The notes: generated by a model from the letters alone, not told the origin. A stretch of 64,000 nt of DNA from an uncultured Gammaproteobacteria bacterium (GCA_902628335.1 CACOMO010000004.1:1-64000); one strand, 5' to 3'. Positions 7,502 to 16,417 are shown, numbered from the stretch's first letter. Numbers and translations are program-made.

Positions 7502-8977
7502 ATGAAAAAAGCAATAGTAATAGGCTCAGGCTTCGGAGGCCTGGCAATAGCTTGCAGACTTCGCAAAAAAAATTTTGATGTAACAATACTCGAGAAACAG
7601 TCAAATTTTGGTGGGAGAGCAAGAGCATTAGAGCATAATGGGTTTATCTATGATGCTGGTCCTACTGTTATTACTGCTCCGTACCTTATAGAAGAATTAT
7701 TTACTATGCATAACAAAAACTGGAGTGATTATTATGAATTACTTCGAGTGAAGCCGTATTACAGATTTATTTTCTCTGATCATACATATTTTGACTATGG
7801 AGACAACTTAAGGGAAATGATTAGACAGATAGAAGAAAAATATTCAAGAACAGATGCTAAAGGATATATCAAGCTGCTCAAATTATCCAAGAGAATATTT
7901 AAAACAGCATACGAAGAGTTGTCGGACAAACCATTTAAAACACTTCAGAGCATGCTCCCATATCTACCTGAATTGTTGAGAATAAAATTTTATAAATCAG
8001 TGTATGCTTCAGTCGAATCGCATATTGATAATGAGAATCTTGTGAAGGCACTTAGTATGCACCCACTCCTTATAGGAGGGAATCCCTATACGACGACATC
8101 AATTTACTTGCTTATACAATATCTAGAATGGAAATGGGGAGTTTATTACGCAAAAGGTGGAACGAGATCTATTGTTGCTGGCTTAGAGCAGCTTTTAAAT
8201 GAGATCGGCGTTAACTGTATCAAAAATATTGAGGTTGAGTCTATATCATCTAGGAATAATTCTGTTACAGAAGTTCATACAAGCGAGGGAAATTATGACG
8301 CCGATTTAGTGGTTAGTAATGCTGACCCAACTACATTTTATAAGACTGTGATTAAACGAAATCCTAAAAAGTTATCAAATAAACCAGCTGTTTTAAAGCA
8401 TTCAATGAGCTTATTTGTATTATATTTTTCGACGAAAAAAATTTACGAAAATGTTCAGCATCATACGATAATATTTAACAAAAGGCACAAATCATTATTG
8501 ACAGATATCTTTAATAAGAAAAATCCTATAGATGACCCAAGCCTTTATCTTCACAGACCACTTAAAACAGATCCATCAGGTCAGCAGCAAAACTCTGATT
8601 CTTTTTATGTTTTAGCGCCAGTAGCAAACAATCAAAGCAAGATTGATTGGAATAAAGTAGGAGAAAAATTTAGTAAAGTTGTTTTTGATATGCTTGATGA
8701 ATATATATTACCAGATGTAAAAGAAAATCTTGTTGATCATTTTTTTGTTACACCTGATTACTTTGAAAAAGAACTTAATACTTATGCTGGGAGTGGGTTC
8801 GGAATTCAACCGATTTTTAGACAATCAGCATATTTTAGATACTCAAATAAGTCTAAAGAATATGATAATCTATATTTTGTAGGCGCGAGTACTCATCCAG
8901 GAGCTGGAGTACCTGGTGTGATATCCACAGCAAAAGCAACAGAAAAACTTATACTGGAAGACTATGACATCAACTGA
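7502..8977 (+). CDS. crtI: Phytoene desaturase
   Basis: 491 residues of the CrtI-type FAD oxidoreductases, converting phytoene to lycopene by four desaturations at the membrane. The N-terminal Rossmann motif is VIGSGFGGLAIACRL followed by ILEKQ and GGRA. The C-terminal family signature GASTHPGAGVPGV is intact near residue 460. Length is normal. It begins 8 bases after the terminator behind proteorhodopsin and overlaps crtB by 14 bases, so crtI-crtB-crtY-blh form one coupled unit. No good Shine-Dalgarno precedes the ATG. Confidence 0.95.
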   Translation: MKKAIVIGSGFGGLAIACRLRKKNFDVTILEKQSNFGGRARALEHNGFIYDAGPTVITAPYLIEELFTMHNKNWSDYYELLRVKPYYRFIFSDHTYFDYGDNLREMIRQIEEKYSRTDAKGYIKLLKLSKRIFKTAYEELSDKPFKTLQSMLPYLPELLRIKFYKSVYASVESHIDNENLVKALSMHPLLIGGNPYTTTSIYLLIQYLEWKWGVYYAKGGTRSIVAGLEQLLNEIGVNCIKNIEVESISSRNNSVTEVHTSEGNYDADLVVSNADPTTFYKTVIKRNPKKLSNKPAVLKHSMSLFVLYFSTKKIYENVQHHTIIFNKRHKSLLTDIFNKKNPIDDPSLYLHRPLKTDPSGQQQNSDSFYVLAPVANNQSKIDWNKVGEKFSKVVFDMLDEYILPDVKENLVDHFFVTPDYFEKELNTYAGSGFGIQPIFRQSAYFRYSNKSKEYDNLYFVGASTHPGAGVPGVISTAKATEKLILEDYDIN

Positions 8978-9797
8978 AAATTATGCAATCCTCAAAGAAA
9001 ACAGCAAAACTTTTTATTTAGCATCCTCATTTCTGCCGGCAAGAGTAAGATATAAAGTTCTAAATGTTTACGCATTTTGTAGAAAGTATGATGATAGCGC
9101 AGACAGCGATATAAAAATCCATAATCCTGATATAGATAAAATTATCTCAGATCTTAATATAAGTAATGAAATTATAAATCAACTTAAAATAGGTATAGAC
9201 TCGGATAGGAATTTCAAAAGACTAAAAAAAATTGATGATTTGATAGTATACTCATATAGGGTGGCTGGTTGTGTTGGATTGATGATGTGTGAGTTGCTAG
9301 ATATTAAGAATTCTAACGATAAATACTATGCGATAGATCTTGGAATAGCTATGCAAATCACAAATATTTGCAGAGATGTATTTGAGGATTTAAATATGGA
9401 TAGGATATATCTACCGGAAGAAATGATAACAAATATTGAAGTAAATACGGAAGATGAAAAAGATGAGCTATTCACTATAATTACAAATTTAATAGAAATA
9501 TCAGAGCAATACTATAATAGCGCCTTACATGGAATAAAAAAAATCCCTTTCGGATCCAGATTCTCTATACTAATATCGTTGAGATTATACCAAGCGATTG
9601 GTAGGAAAATACTAAAGAATCGCAAAAATTACTTTATTAAAAAAATACACACCACTAAATTCGAGAAATTCATTATTCTCCTGAAATGCTTAGTAGAATT
9701 TACAGTTTCACACACATTTGATAAGAAAAAACAAACACATGATCAGGAGCTACATTTGGCTCTCTCTAATTTACCATTTACAAATGGAAAAGTATGA
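8964..9797 (+). CDS. crtB: Phytoene synthase
   Basis: 277 residues of the squalene/phytoene synthase family, which condenses two geranylgeranyl diphosphates to phytoene. The first aspartate-rich region is the DDSADSD segment after AFCRKYDD (about residue 43), and the second is RDVFED inside AMQITNICRDVFED near residue 140, which bind the diphosphate through Mg. The typical VAGCVGLM segment is present. It overlaps crtI at the 5' end and crtY at the 3' end by 14 bases each. GGPP must come from a prenyltransferase encoded elsewhere, since no crtE is in this window. Confidence 0.94.
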   Translation: MTSTENYAILKENSKTFYLASSFLPARVRYKVLNVYAFCRKYDDSADSDIKIHNPDIDKIISDLNISNEIINQLKIGIDSDRNFKRLKKIDDLIVYSYRVAGCVGLMMCELLDIKNSNDKYYAIDLGIAMQITNICRDVFEDLNMDRIYLPEEMITNIEVNTEDEKDELFTIITNLIEISEQYYNSALHGIKKIPFGSRFSILISLRLYQAIGRKILKNRKNYFIKKIHTTKFEKFIILLKCLVEFTVSHTFDKKKQTHDQELHLALSNLPFTNGKV

Positions 9798-10893
9798 TAT
9801 TGCAATTATTGGCGCAGGCTGTGCAGGCTTGAGCCTAGCCTATAAGCTTATTGATTCTGGATTAACTGTATGTGTACTTGAAAAATTCTCTAGAACAGAA
9901 CGGATCAGGAAGACTTGGTCATATTGGAAGAATGACTCACATCCTTTTGATAAACTGGAATCGAACTCTTATAATAGTTTAGAAGTAAGACACAAAGATA
10001 CTACTCAACTAGATTGTAGCAAATATAATTATGTATCAATTGATTCAAAAGACTTTGATGATTTTATTATACCTCAACTAGATGAGTCTGCTAACATTGA
10101 ACTAGTATTTAGTAGTGATATAAAGAAAATTAATAAAGTGAATACGCATTATAATGTTGAAGTAGACAGTAAAAATATATCAGTACAACATATCTTTGAC
10201 AGCCGTAACGAGAGCATTAACGCAAGTCTATATCAAGTCTTTCATGGATATTTTATAAAATTAAATAACTATAAAACGGTGACACCGAAACTTATGGATT
10301 TTACAGATTCCAAAGATTTTCATTTCTTCTATGTATTACCTAAAGATGATGGGTCAATTCTTGTTGAATCTACATATTTCTCTCCAAAAATATATGATAA
10401 AAATGAAATGACCGATGCTATTAAAGCGTATATAAAAGATAACATATCTGATGATTACGAAATAATTAGAACAGAATATGGTGTAATACCTATGACTTCA
10501 ATTGAACCAAAAGTATATAATGAGATAAATAGAATTGGTATAAGTGCTGGAGCTACAAGGTCATCTACTGGGTACACATTTATGAATATTCAAAGACACA
10601 CAGATTATATAGCGAACCATCTAAAGAAAATTCCAACAAACAACCCGTTGAGAACTATAAGATGGAAGATACTCAGAAAAATGGATCATGTGCTGCTAAA
10701 AATTATATATAATAAACCGAGCATCAGTAAAGATATAATGTTCAACTTGTTTAAGAATAATAATTCGAACTCTGTGATTAGATTTCTATCCGATACACCC
10801 TCTATTACCGATATTCTGAAGATTATATTTAATATGCCGAAATTGATTTTTATAAATTATGCAATCAGAACAATCTTTAGTAAAAAAATTTGA
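9784..10893 (+). CDS. crtY: Lycopene beta-cyclase
   Basis: 369 residues of the CrtY family, FAD-containing, cyclising both ends of lycopene to give beta-carotene. The nucleotide-binding motif is YDIAIIGAGCAGLS right at the start, followed by VLEK; TWSYW near residue 45 is the family's aromatic segment; GATRSSTGYTF near residue 260 is the C-terminal substrate/FAD region. The ATG at 9784 is chosen because it puts the Rossmann motif at residue 4; a longer frame open from 9718 lies inside crtB and adds non-homologous residues. It overlaps blh by 35 bases. Confidence 0.93.
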   Translation: MEKYDIAIIGAGCAGLSLAYKLIDSGLTVCVLEKFSRTERIRKTWSYWKNDSHPFDKLESNSYNSLEVRHKDTTQLDCSKYNYVSIDSKDFDDFIIPQLDESANIELVFSSDIKKINKVNTHYNVEVDSKNISVQHIFDSRNESINASLYQVFHGYFIKLNNYKTVTPKLMDFTDSKDFHFFYVLPKDDGSILVESTYFSPKIYDKNEMTDAIKAYIKDNISDDYEIIRTEYGVIPMTSIEPKVYNEINRIGISAGATRSSTGYTFMNIQRHTDYIANHLKKIPTNNPLRTIRWKILRKMDHVLLKIIYNKPSISKDIMFNLFKNNNSNSVIRFLSDTPSITDILKIIFNMPKLIFINYAIRTIFSKKI

Positions 10894-11758
10894 AAATATA
10901 CAATTAGTTTTGTTAATTAACTTATGTATATTAAGCATTATTATATTCTTCCTATATCCTGCTGTTTTCAATTATTATTTCCAGTACTACTCTCTTATAA
11001 CACTTGTTGCCATAGTTGGCCTCCCACATGGATTTTTTGACTATTCGATTGCAAAGAAATTATTCAGCTCTATAACTAGCTGGCTTCTATTATTTACAGT
11101 TGGTTATGTAACTATCTCTCTTGTTTACTTTATTGCTTGGAACTACATACCGCTAGTCTCTCTAATTCTCTTTTTGATACTCGCAATGTATCACTTTGGT
11201 ATGGAAGAATTAGCACACAAAAAATATTCAGAAATGTCGATTACTGATATTTTAATCCTTGGATCTATACCAGTTGTCTTCCCTGTGATATTTCACACTA
11301 ATGAAGTCTTTATCATATTTGAACAGATAATAAGTCAAGAACTTAATGTGATTGAGATCAATAAGGGTCTTTCATTATTCTACTTTTTTCTTGTCATATT
11401 TAAGTTCTATTCAAATGGCTTTGTAAGGTTCCTACCCTATCTATTTTTAATCCCATCATACATCCTACTGCCACCATTAATTTCATTTATTCTATATTTC
11501 TGTTTTCATCACTCCCTAAAACACTATATTGTGTCTATTTATGAGGAGAAGCTAGTACCCGAGATTTTCTCAATGAAATCGTTTCTTGTAACAATTGTTA
11601 TTGCATCAATTATTTTTACTGCTTTTGTTGTTGGCATGCTAGTTAATTATAGTAGTTATACAATTGATATAATAATTGTAAAATACACATTTATTCTTCT
11701 AGCATGCCTCACTCTCCCACACTTGCTGCTAAATATTTTTTACGAAACTAAAAAATAA
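10859..11758 (+). CDS. blh: Beta-carotene 15,15'-dioxygenase, Brp/Blh family
   Basis: 299 residues with about eight membrane helices. It cleaves beta-carotene centrally to two retinals, giving the proteorhodopsin chromophore. The conserved iron-ligand histidine segments are visible: GLPHGFFDY near residue 58, MYHFGMEE near residue 117, and FHHSLKHY near residue 220. The start lies 35 bases inside the end of crtY, so it is the last member of the coupled cluster. Its presence shows that this cell can make its own retinal, provided that GGPP is available. The gene abuts the converging peroxiredoxin gene with no spacer. Confidence 0.94.
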   Translation: MQSEQSLVKKFENIQLVLLINLCILSIIIFFLYPAVFNYYFQYYSLITLVAIVGLPHGFFDYSIAKKLFSSITSWLLLFTVGYVTISLVYFIAWNYIPLVSLILFLILAMYHFGMEELAHKKYSEMSITDILILGSIPVVFPVIFHTNEVFIIFEQIISQELNVIEINKGLSLFYFFLVIFKFYSNGFVRFLPYLFLIPSYILLPPLISFILYFCFHHSLKHYIVSIYEEKLVPEIFSMKSFLVTIVIASIIFTAFVVGMLVNYSSYTIDIIIVKYTFILLACLTLPHLLLNIFYETKK

Positions 11759-12301
11759 TTAAGCTTGTAGATATGATAATAAATTTTCAGGCGAGGTCTC
11801 ACCATAGGGGTCTTCACCAAAATTGTCTGATTTTCCTGGCTCTTCAAATATTTTTTCAACTTTACAATCATTGATAATTGCAGCGTATCTCCAACTTCTC
11901 TGACCAAAACCAAGATTATCTTTAGCTACATTCATTCCCATCGCTGTAGTAAATTCTGCATTGCCATCAGGTATAGTCTTGATATTTCTAATCTTGCAAT
12001 CAACTGCCCAAGCGTTCATTACAAATGCATCATTAACTGAGACTACATAAATTTCATCTATGCCCTGTTCTTTGAAAACCTCAAATTTCTCATCAAAACC
12101 AGGTAGTTGATATGTTGAACATGTTGGCGTAAAAGCCCCTGGGAGTGAGAATATAATCACTCTTTTGTTTGCAAAAAGCTCAGTGCTTGAGCGTGTAACA
12201 AATTCGCCTCCGACAGGGCAGGTACCTTTCTCAGGTCTCGTGTCACCCTCTCTGAATTGAAAATTAATATTCGGTATTGTATCACCTACTTGTATCGTCA
12301 T
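11759..12301 (-). CDS. Peroxiredoxin, Prx5 group
   Basis: 180 residues of the thiol peroxidase superfamily. The PGAFTPTCS motif carries the peroxidatic Cys61, typical of the Prx5 group, which reduces H2O2 and organic peroxides with glutathione, glutaredoxin or thioredoxin. Arg in the RSWRYAA segment completes the active site. The start at 12301 is chosen because a perfect AGGAGG (12308-12313) lies 6 bases before it; the in-frame ATG at 12307 would touch that sequence. There is no fused glutaredoxin domain. A peroxide scavenger beside a light-driven carotenoid/retinal cluster makes sense, but linkage is only positional. Confidence 0.93.
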   Translation of the reverse strand: MTIQVGDTIPNINFQFREGDTRPEKGTCPVGGEFVTRSSTELFANKRVIIFSLPGAFTPTCSTYQLPGFDEKFEVFKEQGIDEIYVVSVNDAFVMNAWAVDCKIRNIKTIPDGNAEFTTAMGMNVAKDNLGFGQRSWRYAAIINDCKVEKIFEEPGKSDNFGEDPYGETSPENLLSYLQA

Positions 12302-12371
12302 TTTCATCCTCCTTCCTTAGACAAATATTAATTTAGAATTATTCTAAGTCAGAGTATGCATAAAATCAACA

Positions 12372-12578
12372 CTACTTATAATATTTTCTGCGCGTCGAAA
12401 AATCTCTCACTCGTTGGCGCCATATCTTGTATGATCGGGGTGATATGTTGTCTTTCATTATTCTCTTTATTTGATCAGCATTGATCCCATATTCTGCTTC
12501 AATGGTCTTAAAGGGTACATCATCAGACAAAGCCATTTCTATGATTTCGCTAATTTGAGACTCAGACAGACCTTTCAT
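12372..12578 (-). CDS. TIGR03643 / DUF2805 family protein
   Basis: 68 basic residues starting MKGLSESQISEII, with a helix-turn-helix-like core (PFKTIEAEYGINADQIKRIM) and the family ending SYKIWRQRVRDFSTRRKYY. It matches the small TIGR03643 family of unknown function often found beside photolyase or DNA-repair genes. The start at 12578 gives the usual family length; the frame is open to an ATG at 12620, which would overlap the SRAP gene by 35 bases. A nucleic-acid-binding role is inferred only from the fold pattern. Confidence 0.8.
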   Translation of the reverse strand: MKGLSESQISEIIEMALSDDVPFKTIEAEYGINADQIKRIMKDNISPRSYKIWRQRVRDFSTRRKYYK

Positions 12579-12585
12579 AACAGTA

Positions 12586-13167
12586 TCACTGTATTGGTGT
12601 TTTACACTCGATGGAATCATTTCTGGGTGAGTTTACAAAGGTGGACACCTTATGAATACGAATATCACCGGAACATCTATCTTTGATAAATTGGTCTCCC
12701 GAGAGCCAATCAGAGATTTGGTTCTCTAAGAGCAGATAAGGCTGTCGTGGGTGGATATTTTTAAGTTCCTTAACTGCAGCCTTAGTTACGATCGCACAAC
12801 CAGAATCGTTGTAAACACCTGCCATAAAAAATATCTCCCCATCCAGATGATGATAATATGGCTGGTTTTTATTCTCTCTTCGTTTCCAGTCAAAGAATCT
12901 CTTCCACTCGTACCATCCATCAACTATAAAAACACAACGAGAAGTATCTCTAAATGATGGTTTTTCATGTAATGTCTCATATCTAGCATTAATCAGGTTC
13001 ATAGGTTTTTTCGCCCATGGTGGTGAGAGATTCCATGGTAACATTAAAGGTCCAGATGCAAGTACATGAACATCTGTTCCTGGTGAAATATTAAATCTAG
13101 CTGGAATATCAATGTCAAATTTTGATTTGACACTTTCTTTGTTACTTAATGAAAACCTACCACACAT
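12586..13167 (-). CDS. yedK: SOS response-associated peptidase (SRAP/HMCES family)
   Basis: 193 residues of the SRAP family, which covalently traps abasic sites in single-stranded DNA through the N-terminal cysteine. After removal of Met, Cys2 of MCGRFSLS becomes the reactive residue. Other conserved positions are seen: the Asn and Glu of NARYET near residue 60, the Glu of GWYEW, and the His of IHPRQP near residue 139. Length is typical. It lies directly upstream of the TIGR03643 gene, suggesting a small DNA-damage unit. The family call is firm. Confidence 0.93.
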   Translation of the reverse strand: MCGRFSLSNKESVKSKFDIDIPARFNISPGTDVHVLASGPLMLPWNLSPPWAKKPMNLINARYETLHEKPSFRDTSRCVFIVDGWYEWKRFFDWKRRENKNQPYYHHLDGEIFFMAGVYNDSGCAIVTKAAVKELKNIHPRQPYLLLENQISDWLSGDQFIKDRCSGDIRIHKVSTFVNSPRNDSIECKTPIQ

Positions 13168-13193
13168 GAATATACCCTTTGATACATATTGTA

Positions 13194-13802
13194 CTACAAA
13201 CTTCTGGCTAGATTACGGACTCTTAACATATGATTATTAAATTCCTCCTTACTCATATTTGGTAAAACTGAGTAAAAACGAAGATATTTAGTTTTTAAGC
13301 CACCGAGCTTAAAAACAGATTTCTTTATTCTCCTGTATGGTATGTTATCAAAGATTGAGAAATTAAAGTAAGAAAACATAGGGCCGCCATATGTGATTGA
13401 TACAATACCAAGTTTACCTTTCATGGCCCCAGCTACAGGATAGCCGTAGTTTTTAAAATACTTACTTTCTGGAAACATTGATTTGTAAGAAAAGAACCAT
13501 TTTGGATGAAGAACCCAATCTATCCAGTTCTCGAGTATTGCGTTCATCCTTAAATTATGACAAGAACCAATAAGAAACATTACATCAGATTTTTCTAGAC
13601 GTTTTCGATAATCTAAAACAATTTTTGGTGGTGGATTGAAGTTAGAGTTATAAAATGGAAGCTGGTCTTCTTCTTTAAATAAATTTACTAAATCGACTTG
13701 ATGACCATTTTTTTCAACTTCATTGATAAAATTATCTCTTATAGCTGCATTGAAGGAGCCAGTAATATTATGATGACCAAACACTATGAAAATCCTTTTC
13801 AT
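13194..13802 (-). CDS. Flavodoxin-fold NAD(P)H oxidoreductase (quinone reductase/KefF-like)
   Basis: 202 residues of the Flavodoxin_2 family: FMN-binding N-terminal strand-loop (IFIVFGHHNITGSFNAA), the LVNLFKEED segment, HPKWFFSYKSMFP near residue 100 and the YGGPMFSYF segment that closes over the flavin. Relatives are two-electron quinone reductases and the KefF regulator of potassium efflux. No kef gene is nearby. It sits between the SRAP and SixA genes on the same strand. Quinone reduction is the family inference; partner and substrate are not shown. Confidence 0.8.
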   Translation of the reverse strand: MKRIFIVFGHHNITGSFNAAIRDNFINEVEKNGHQVDLVNLFKEEDQLPFYNSNFNPPPKIVLDYRKRLEKSDVMFLIGSCHNLRMNAILENWIDWVLHPKWFFSYKSMFPESKYFKNYGYPVAGAMKGKLGIVSITYGGPMFSYFNFSIFDNIPYRRIKKSVFKLGGLKTKYLRFYSVLPNMSKEEFNNHMLRVRNLARSL

Positions 13803-13826
13803 AACTTAATAGTATTATAAAGATAA

Positions 13827-14324
13827 TTATAGTAAATCAATTACTTCTTTATTTTTTGGTCTAACGATAAATATAGGACTGATAGGATAAATATCTTCTT
13901 TATTTGTAGTAAAATTTGAGAACACGCATGGTGGAAAATTACTCACATTCAGACCAGCAAAATCAGATATCAATGTCGATATACCAGGATTGTGCCCGAC
14001 AACTAAAATAGATTGAACGTTATATCTCTTGATTACTTCAAGTATTGTTTTCTTTGAGGCGTTATATAGCTCATCCAGATAATTTATATCATGAAACGAA
14101 TCTGTAGAATGGCCTTTGATAATTGTCAGTGTCTCTCTCGTTCTATCGGAAGTGGAACACAGTGTAAGATCGAAGCGTATTTTATTATCACGTATATACT
14201 TTGCTAATATAGAGGCATCCTCCTTGCCTGTATCTGATAAAGGTCTACTATGGTCATCAATGAGTGGGTTCATTGGTGATTCTGCATGACGTAAAAGATA
14301 AATATTCAACGATTTAGACTCCAA
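13827..14324 (-). CDS. sixA: Histidine phosphatase, SixA type
   Basis: 165 residues of the histidine phosphatase superfamily. The catalytic RHAES motif is near residue 12, the second Arg in CSTSDRTRET, and the second His in VVGHNPG near residue 120. The short length without a lid domain matches SixA, which dephosphorylates phosphohistidine proteins. The apparent start is TTG at 14324; the next ATG lies after the RHG motif and cannot be used. The C-terminal segment (ISPIFIVRP) is normal. Cellular target is not evident. Confidence 0.82.
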   Translation of the reverse strand: MESKSLNIYLLRHAESPMNPLIDDHSRPLSDTGKEDASILAKYIRDNKIRFDLTLCSTSDRTRETLTIIKGHSTDSFHDINYLDELYNASKKTILEVIKRYNVQSILVVGHNPGISTLISDFAGLNVSNFPPCVFSNFTTNKEDIYPISPIFIVRPKNKEVIDLL

Positions 14325-14419
14325 TTTTAATTATTCTTCTGTTTAAAGTATTACATGGGTATAGACATATTTCATTATTAGGTATAGATTGAGAATAGAC
14401 TAATTAAAAAGAGGCTGTT

Positions 14420-14566
14420 ATGACAGAACAGATGGATGCAGTTGAGACTTGTTGTAAATACACTTGCTGTGCAGATGGTTGTTGTAGTGATGGTTGCAAA
14501 ACTGGGGAGTGTAGCAGTACCTGTTGCAGTGATGGTTGTTGTGACGACTCCGATAATTGTTGTTAA
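14420..14566 (+). CDS. Small cysteine-rich peptide, metallothionein-like
   Basis: A 48-residue frame with 14 cysteines, 12 of them in six CC pairs, plus single Cys at 26 and 31. Cys make up 29 percent of the protein; the rest is mostly Asp, Ser, Gly, Thr and there is almost no hydrophobic residue. CCADGC and CCSDGC units recur about every 5-14 residues. There is no signal peptide. GAGG lies 5 bases before the ATG, so it should be translated well. It stands alone on the plus strand between two leftward genes (sixA, glmS). Zinc or copper binding as a metallothionein is the natural inference; I do not recognise a named family. Confidence 0.75.
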   Translation: MTEQMDAVETCCKYTCCADGCCSDGCKTGECSSTCCSDGCCDDSDNCC

Positions 14567-14590
14567 TACATACTTCCTCAAATAAATCTA

Positions 14591-16417
14591 TTACTCCACC
14601 GTGACTGATTTAGCTAAATTCCTTGGCTGATCAATGTTTGTTTTTTTCTCAATTGCAACATAGTATGAGAGTAATTGCATTGGTATTACATAGACTAAAG
14701 GAGATACAAAATGCCCGCATGATGGCATATTAATCACGTTAGTTTTATCTGTCTTTGAGCTAGATAGTTTTTTGTTTGTGAATATATACACTAAACCTTG
14801 TCTTGCCCTAACTTCTGCAAGATTTGATAATACTTGATTGACCAAATTATTATCCGGCATTAATCCAATTACAGGGAGGTTTTTGTCTACTAAGGCTAGT
14901 GGACCATGTTTTAGCTCGCCTGCCGCATAACCCTCTGCATGAATATAGGTGATCTCTTTTAATTTCAGTGCTGCCTCTAGGGCAATTGGATAGGAGACGC
15001 CTCTTCCTAGAAATAGAGTGTGTTTTTTGTTTTTAAAATTCTTGGCTATTTTTTTTATCTCTTTTTCAAGTAAAAATGTTTTTTTAATTATTGCTGGTAG
15101 TGCCTTCACTTGCTTGAGAATAGTTTTCTCGATCGTTTTATTCTTGGATGTCCTTGAGAGTACCATTGTCATAAATAAAAGTGCAATGAGTTGTGAGGTA
15201 AAAGCTTTAGTTGATGCAACGCTAATTTCAGGACCTGCATGTGTAAGATATACGAGATCAGATAGGCGTGTAATTGAGCTCTCTGGTACATTACAAATTG
15301 ATAATATCGAACAATAGTTTCTATTCTTTGCCTTTTTAAGCGAATAGATCGTATCTGCAGTCTCACCAGATTGACTTATAGCAACAAACAATGTACCAGG
15401 CGGTACATTAACTGTTCTATATCTATACTCACTAGCTATCTCAGCAGTACAAACAATATCAGTAATCTCTTCGATCCAATACTTAGCAATCAAAGCAGCA
15501 TTGTAACTAGTCCCACATGCAACAAAGTGAATATGTTTTGTTTTTAATAAAAGTTTATCTGAATTCGGGCCAAATATATTAGGTAACAAACCTTTTTTTC
15601 CAATTTGGTGTTTAATTGCATTACTTATAATTTCTTGCTGCTCATAAATTTCTTTTTGCATGAAATGTTTATAACCGTTTTTATTTATTTCAGAAGTTTG
15701 TTTTTTTGCTTTTGTTTGTTTTCTAGATATTTTTCTACCTGTGAAATTGTAAATTTTATAATCAGTACTATTTAATTCCACAATCTCATTATCTTGTAGA
15801 GGTACATAAGTGTCAGTAGTTTCAGACAACGCGTGAATGTCTGAGGATATAAAATTACTTCCTTTCTTTGTTCCTATTAGAAGAGGGCTTCCATTGCAAG
15901 CTGCGAGTAGATGATCAGGCCATCTTTCACAGATTGCAGCTATGGCAAATGACCCATTGAGTTTCTTAGCTACTCGCTTCATTGCTTCGACACCATCCGA
16001 TGATCTCTCAGCATAGTATGAAAATAAGTGTGCAATAACTTCAGAGTCAGTATCAGATGTAAATTTATAGTTCTTCTTCTTCAGATATACCTTGAGCTCA
16101 TCTGAATTCTCGATTATACCGTTATGAACAATAGATACTTTGGATGAATTATGAGGATGAGAATTTTTGAGTATAGGTTGCCCATGGGTAGCCCATCTCG
16201 TGTGTGCAATCCCACAGAAACCTGATGATCGTGATGAATTAAGAATTCTTTTTAAATTCTTTACTTTACCAACACACCTGACCCTTTTTATTTTTTGACG
16301 ACCTGTAATAATAGAAATGCCTGCTGAATCATAGCCCCTATATTCAAGCTTAGAAAGACCGCTTATGAGCGAACCTTGTATTTCTGATTTGGATACTGCA
16401 CCAAATATGCCACACAT
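14591..16417 (-). CDS. glmS: Glutamine-fructose-6-phosphate aminotransferase
   Basis: 608 residues. The N-terminal glutaminase domain begins MCGIFGAV with nucleophile Cys2, and two SIS sugar isomerase domains follow (GTSYNAA near residue 300 and GRGVSYPIA near 470), ending with the conserved KSVTVE tail. It makes glucosamine 6-phosphate, first step of UDP-GlcNAc synthesis for peptidoglycan and lipid A. It starts in the glmU stop codon (TAATG), so both are translationally coupled and belong to one pathway. No glmS ribozyme is seen, as expected for this group. Confidence 0.97.
   Translation of the reverse strand: MCGIFGAVSKSEIQGSLISGLSKLEYRGYDSAGISIITGRQKIKRVRCVGKVKNLKRILNSSRSSGFCGIAHTRWATHGQPILKNSHPHNSSKVSIVHNGIIENSDELKVYLKKKNYKFTSDTDSEVIAHLFSYYAERSSDGVEAMKRVAKKLNGSFAIAAICERWPDHLLAACNGSPLLIGTKKGSNFISSDIHALSETTDTYVPLQDNEIVELNSTDYKIYNFTGRKISRKQTKAKKQTSEINKNGYKHFMQKEIYEQQEIISNAIKHQIGKKGLLPNIFGPNSDKLLLKTKHIHFVACGTSYNAALIAKYWIEEITDIVCTAEIASEYRYRTVNVPPGTLFVAISQSGETADTIYSLKKAKNRNYCSILSICNVPESSITRLSDLVYLTHAGPEISVASTKAFTSQLIALLFMTMVLSRTSKNKTIEKTILKQVKALPAIIKKTFLLEKEIKKIAKNFKNKKHTLFLGRGVSYPIALEAALKLKEITYIHAEGYAAGELKHGPLALVDKNLPVIGLMPDNNLVNQVLSNLAEVRARQGLVYIFTNKKLSSSKTDKTNVINMPSCGHFVSPLVYVIPMQLLSYYVAIEKKTNIDQPRNLAKSVTVE

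Noticed and set aside
9718-9783. Longer N-terminus for crtY
   Set aside because: The extra 22 residues lie inside crtB and put the FAD motif too deep; the ATG at 9784 gives the family-standard start.
12471-12957. Two rightward frames under the SRAP and TIGR03643 genes
   Set aside because: Both are antisense to proteins with clear family motifs and have neither promoter nor ribosome site.
14378-14581. A leftward 67-residue frame rich in Thr over the Cys-rich gene
   Set aside because: It is the antisense of a TGT/TGC-rich coding sequence; the Thr richness (ACA/ACC/ACT) is what the complement of Cys codons gives. It has no ribosome site, and the plus-strand frame has a Shine-Dalgarno.
14591-14640. 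glmS ribozyme upstream of, or a sRNA target at, glmS
   Set aside because: glmS starts within the glmU stop codon, leaving no leader for a ribozyme; GlmZ-type regulation cannot be judged from this window.
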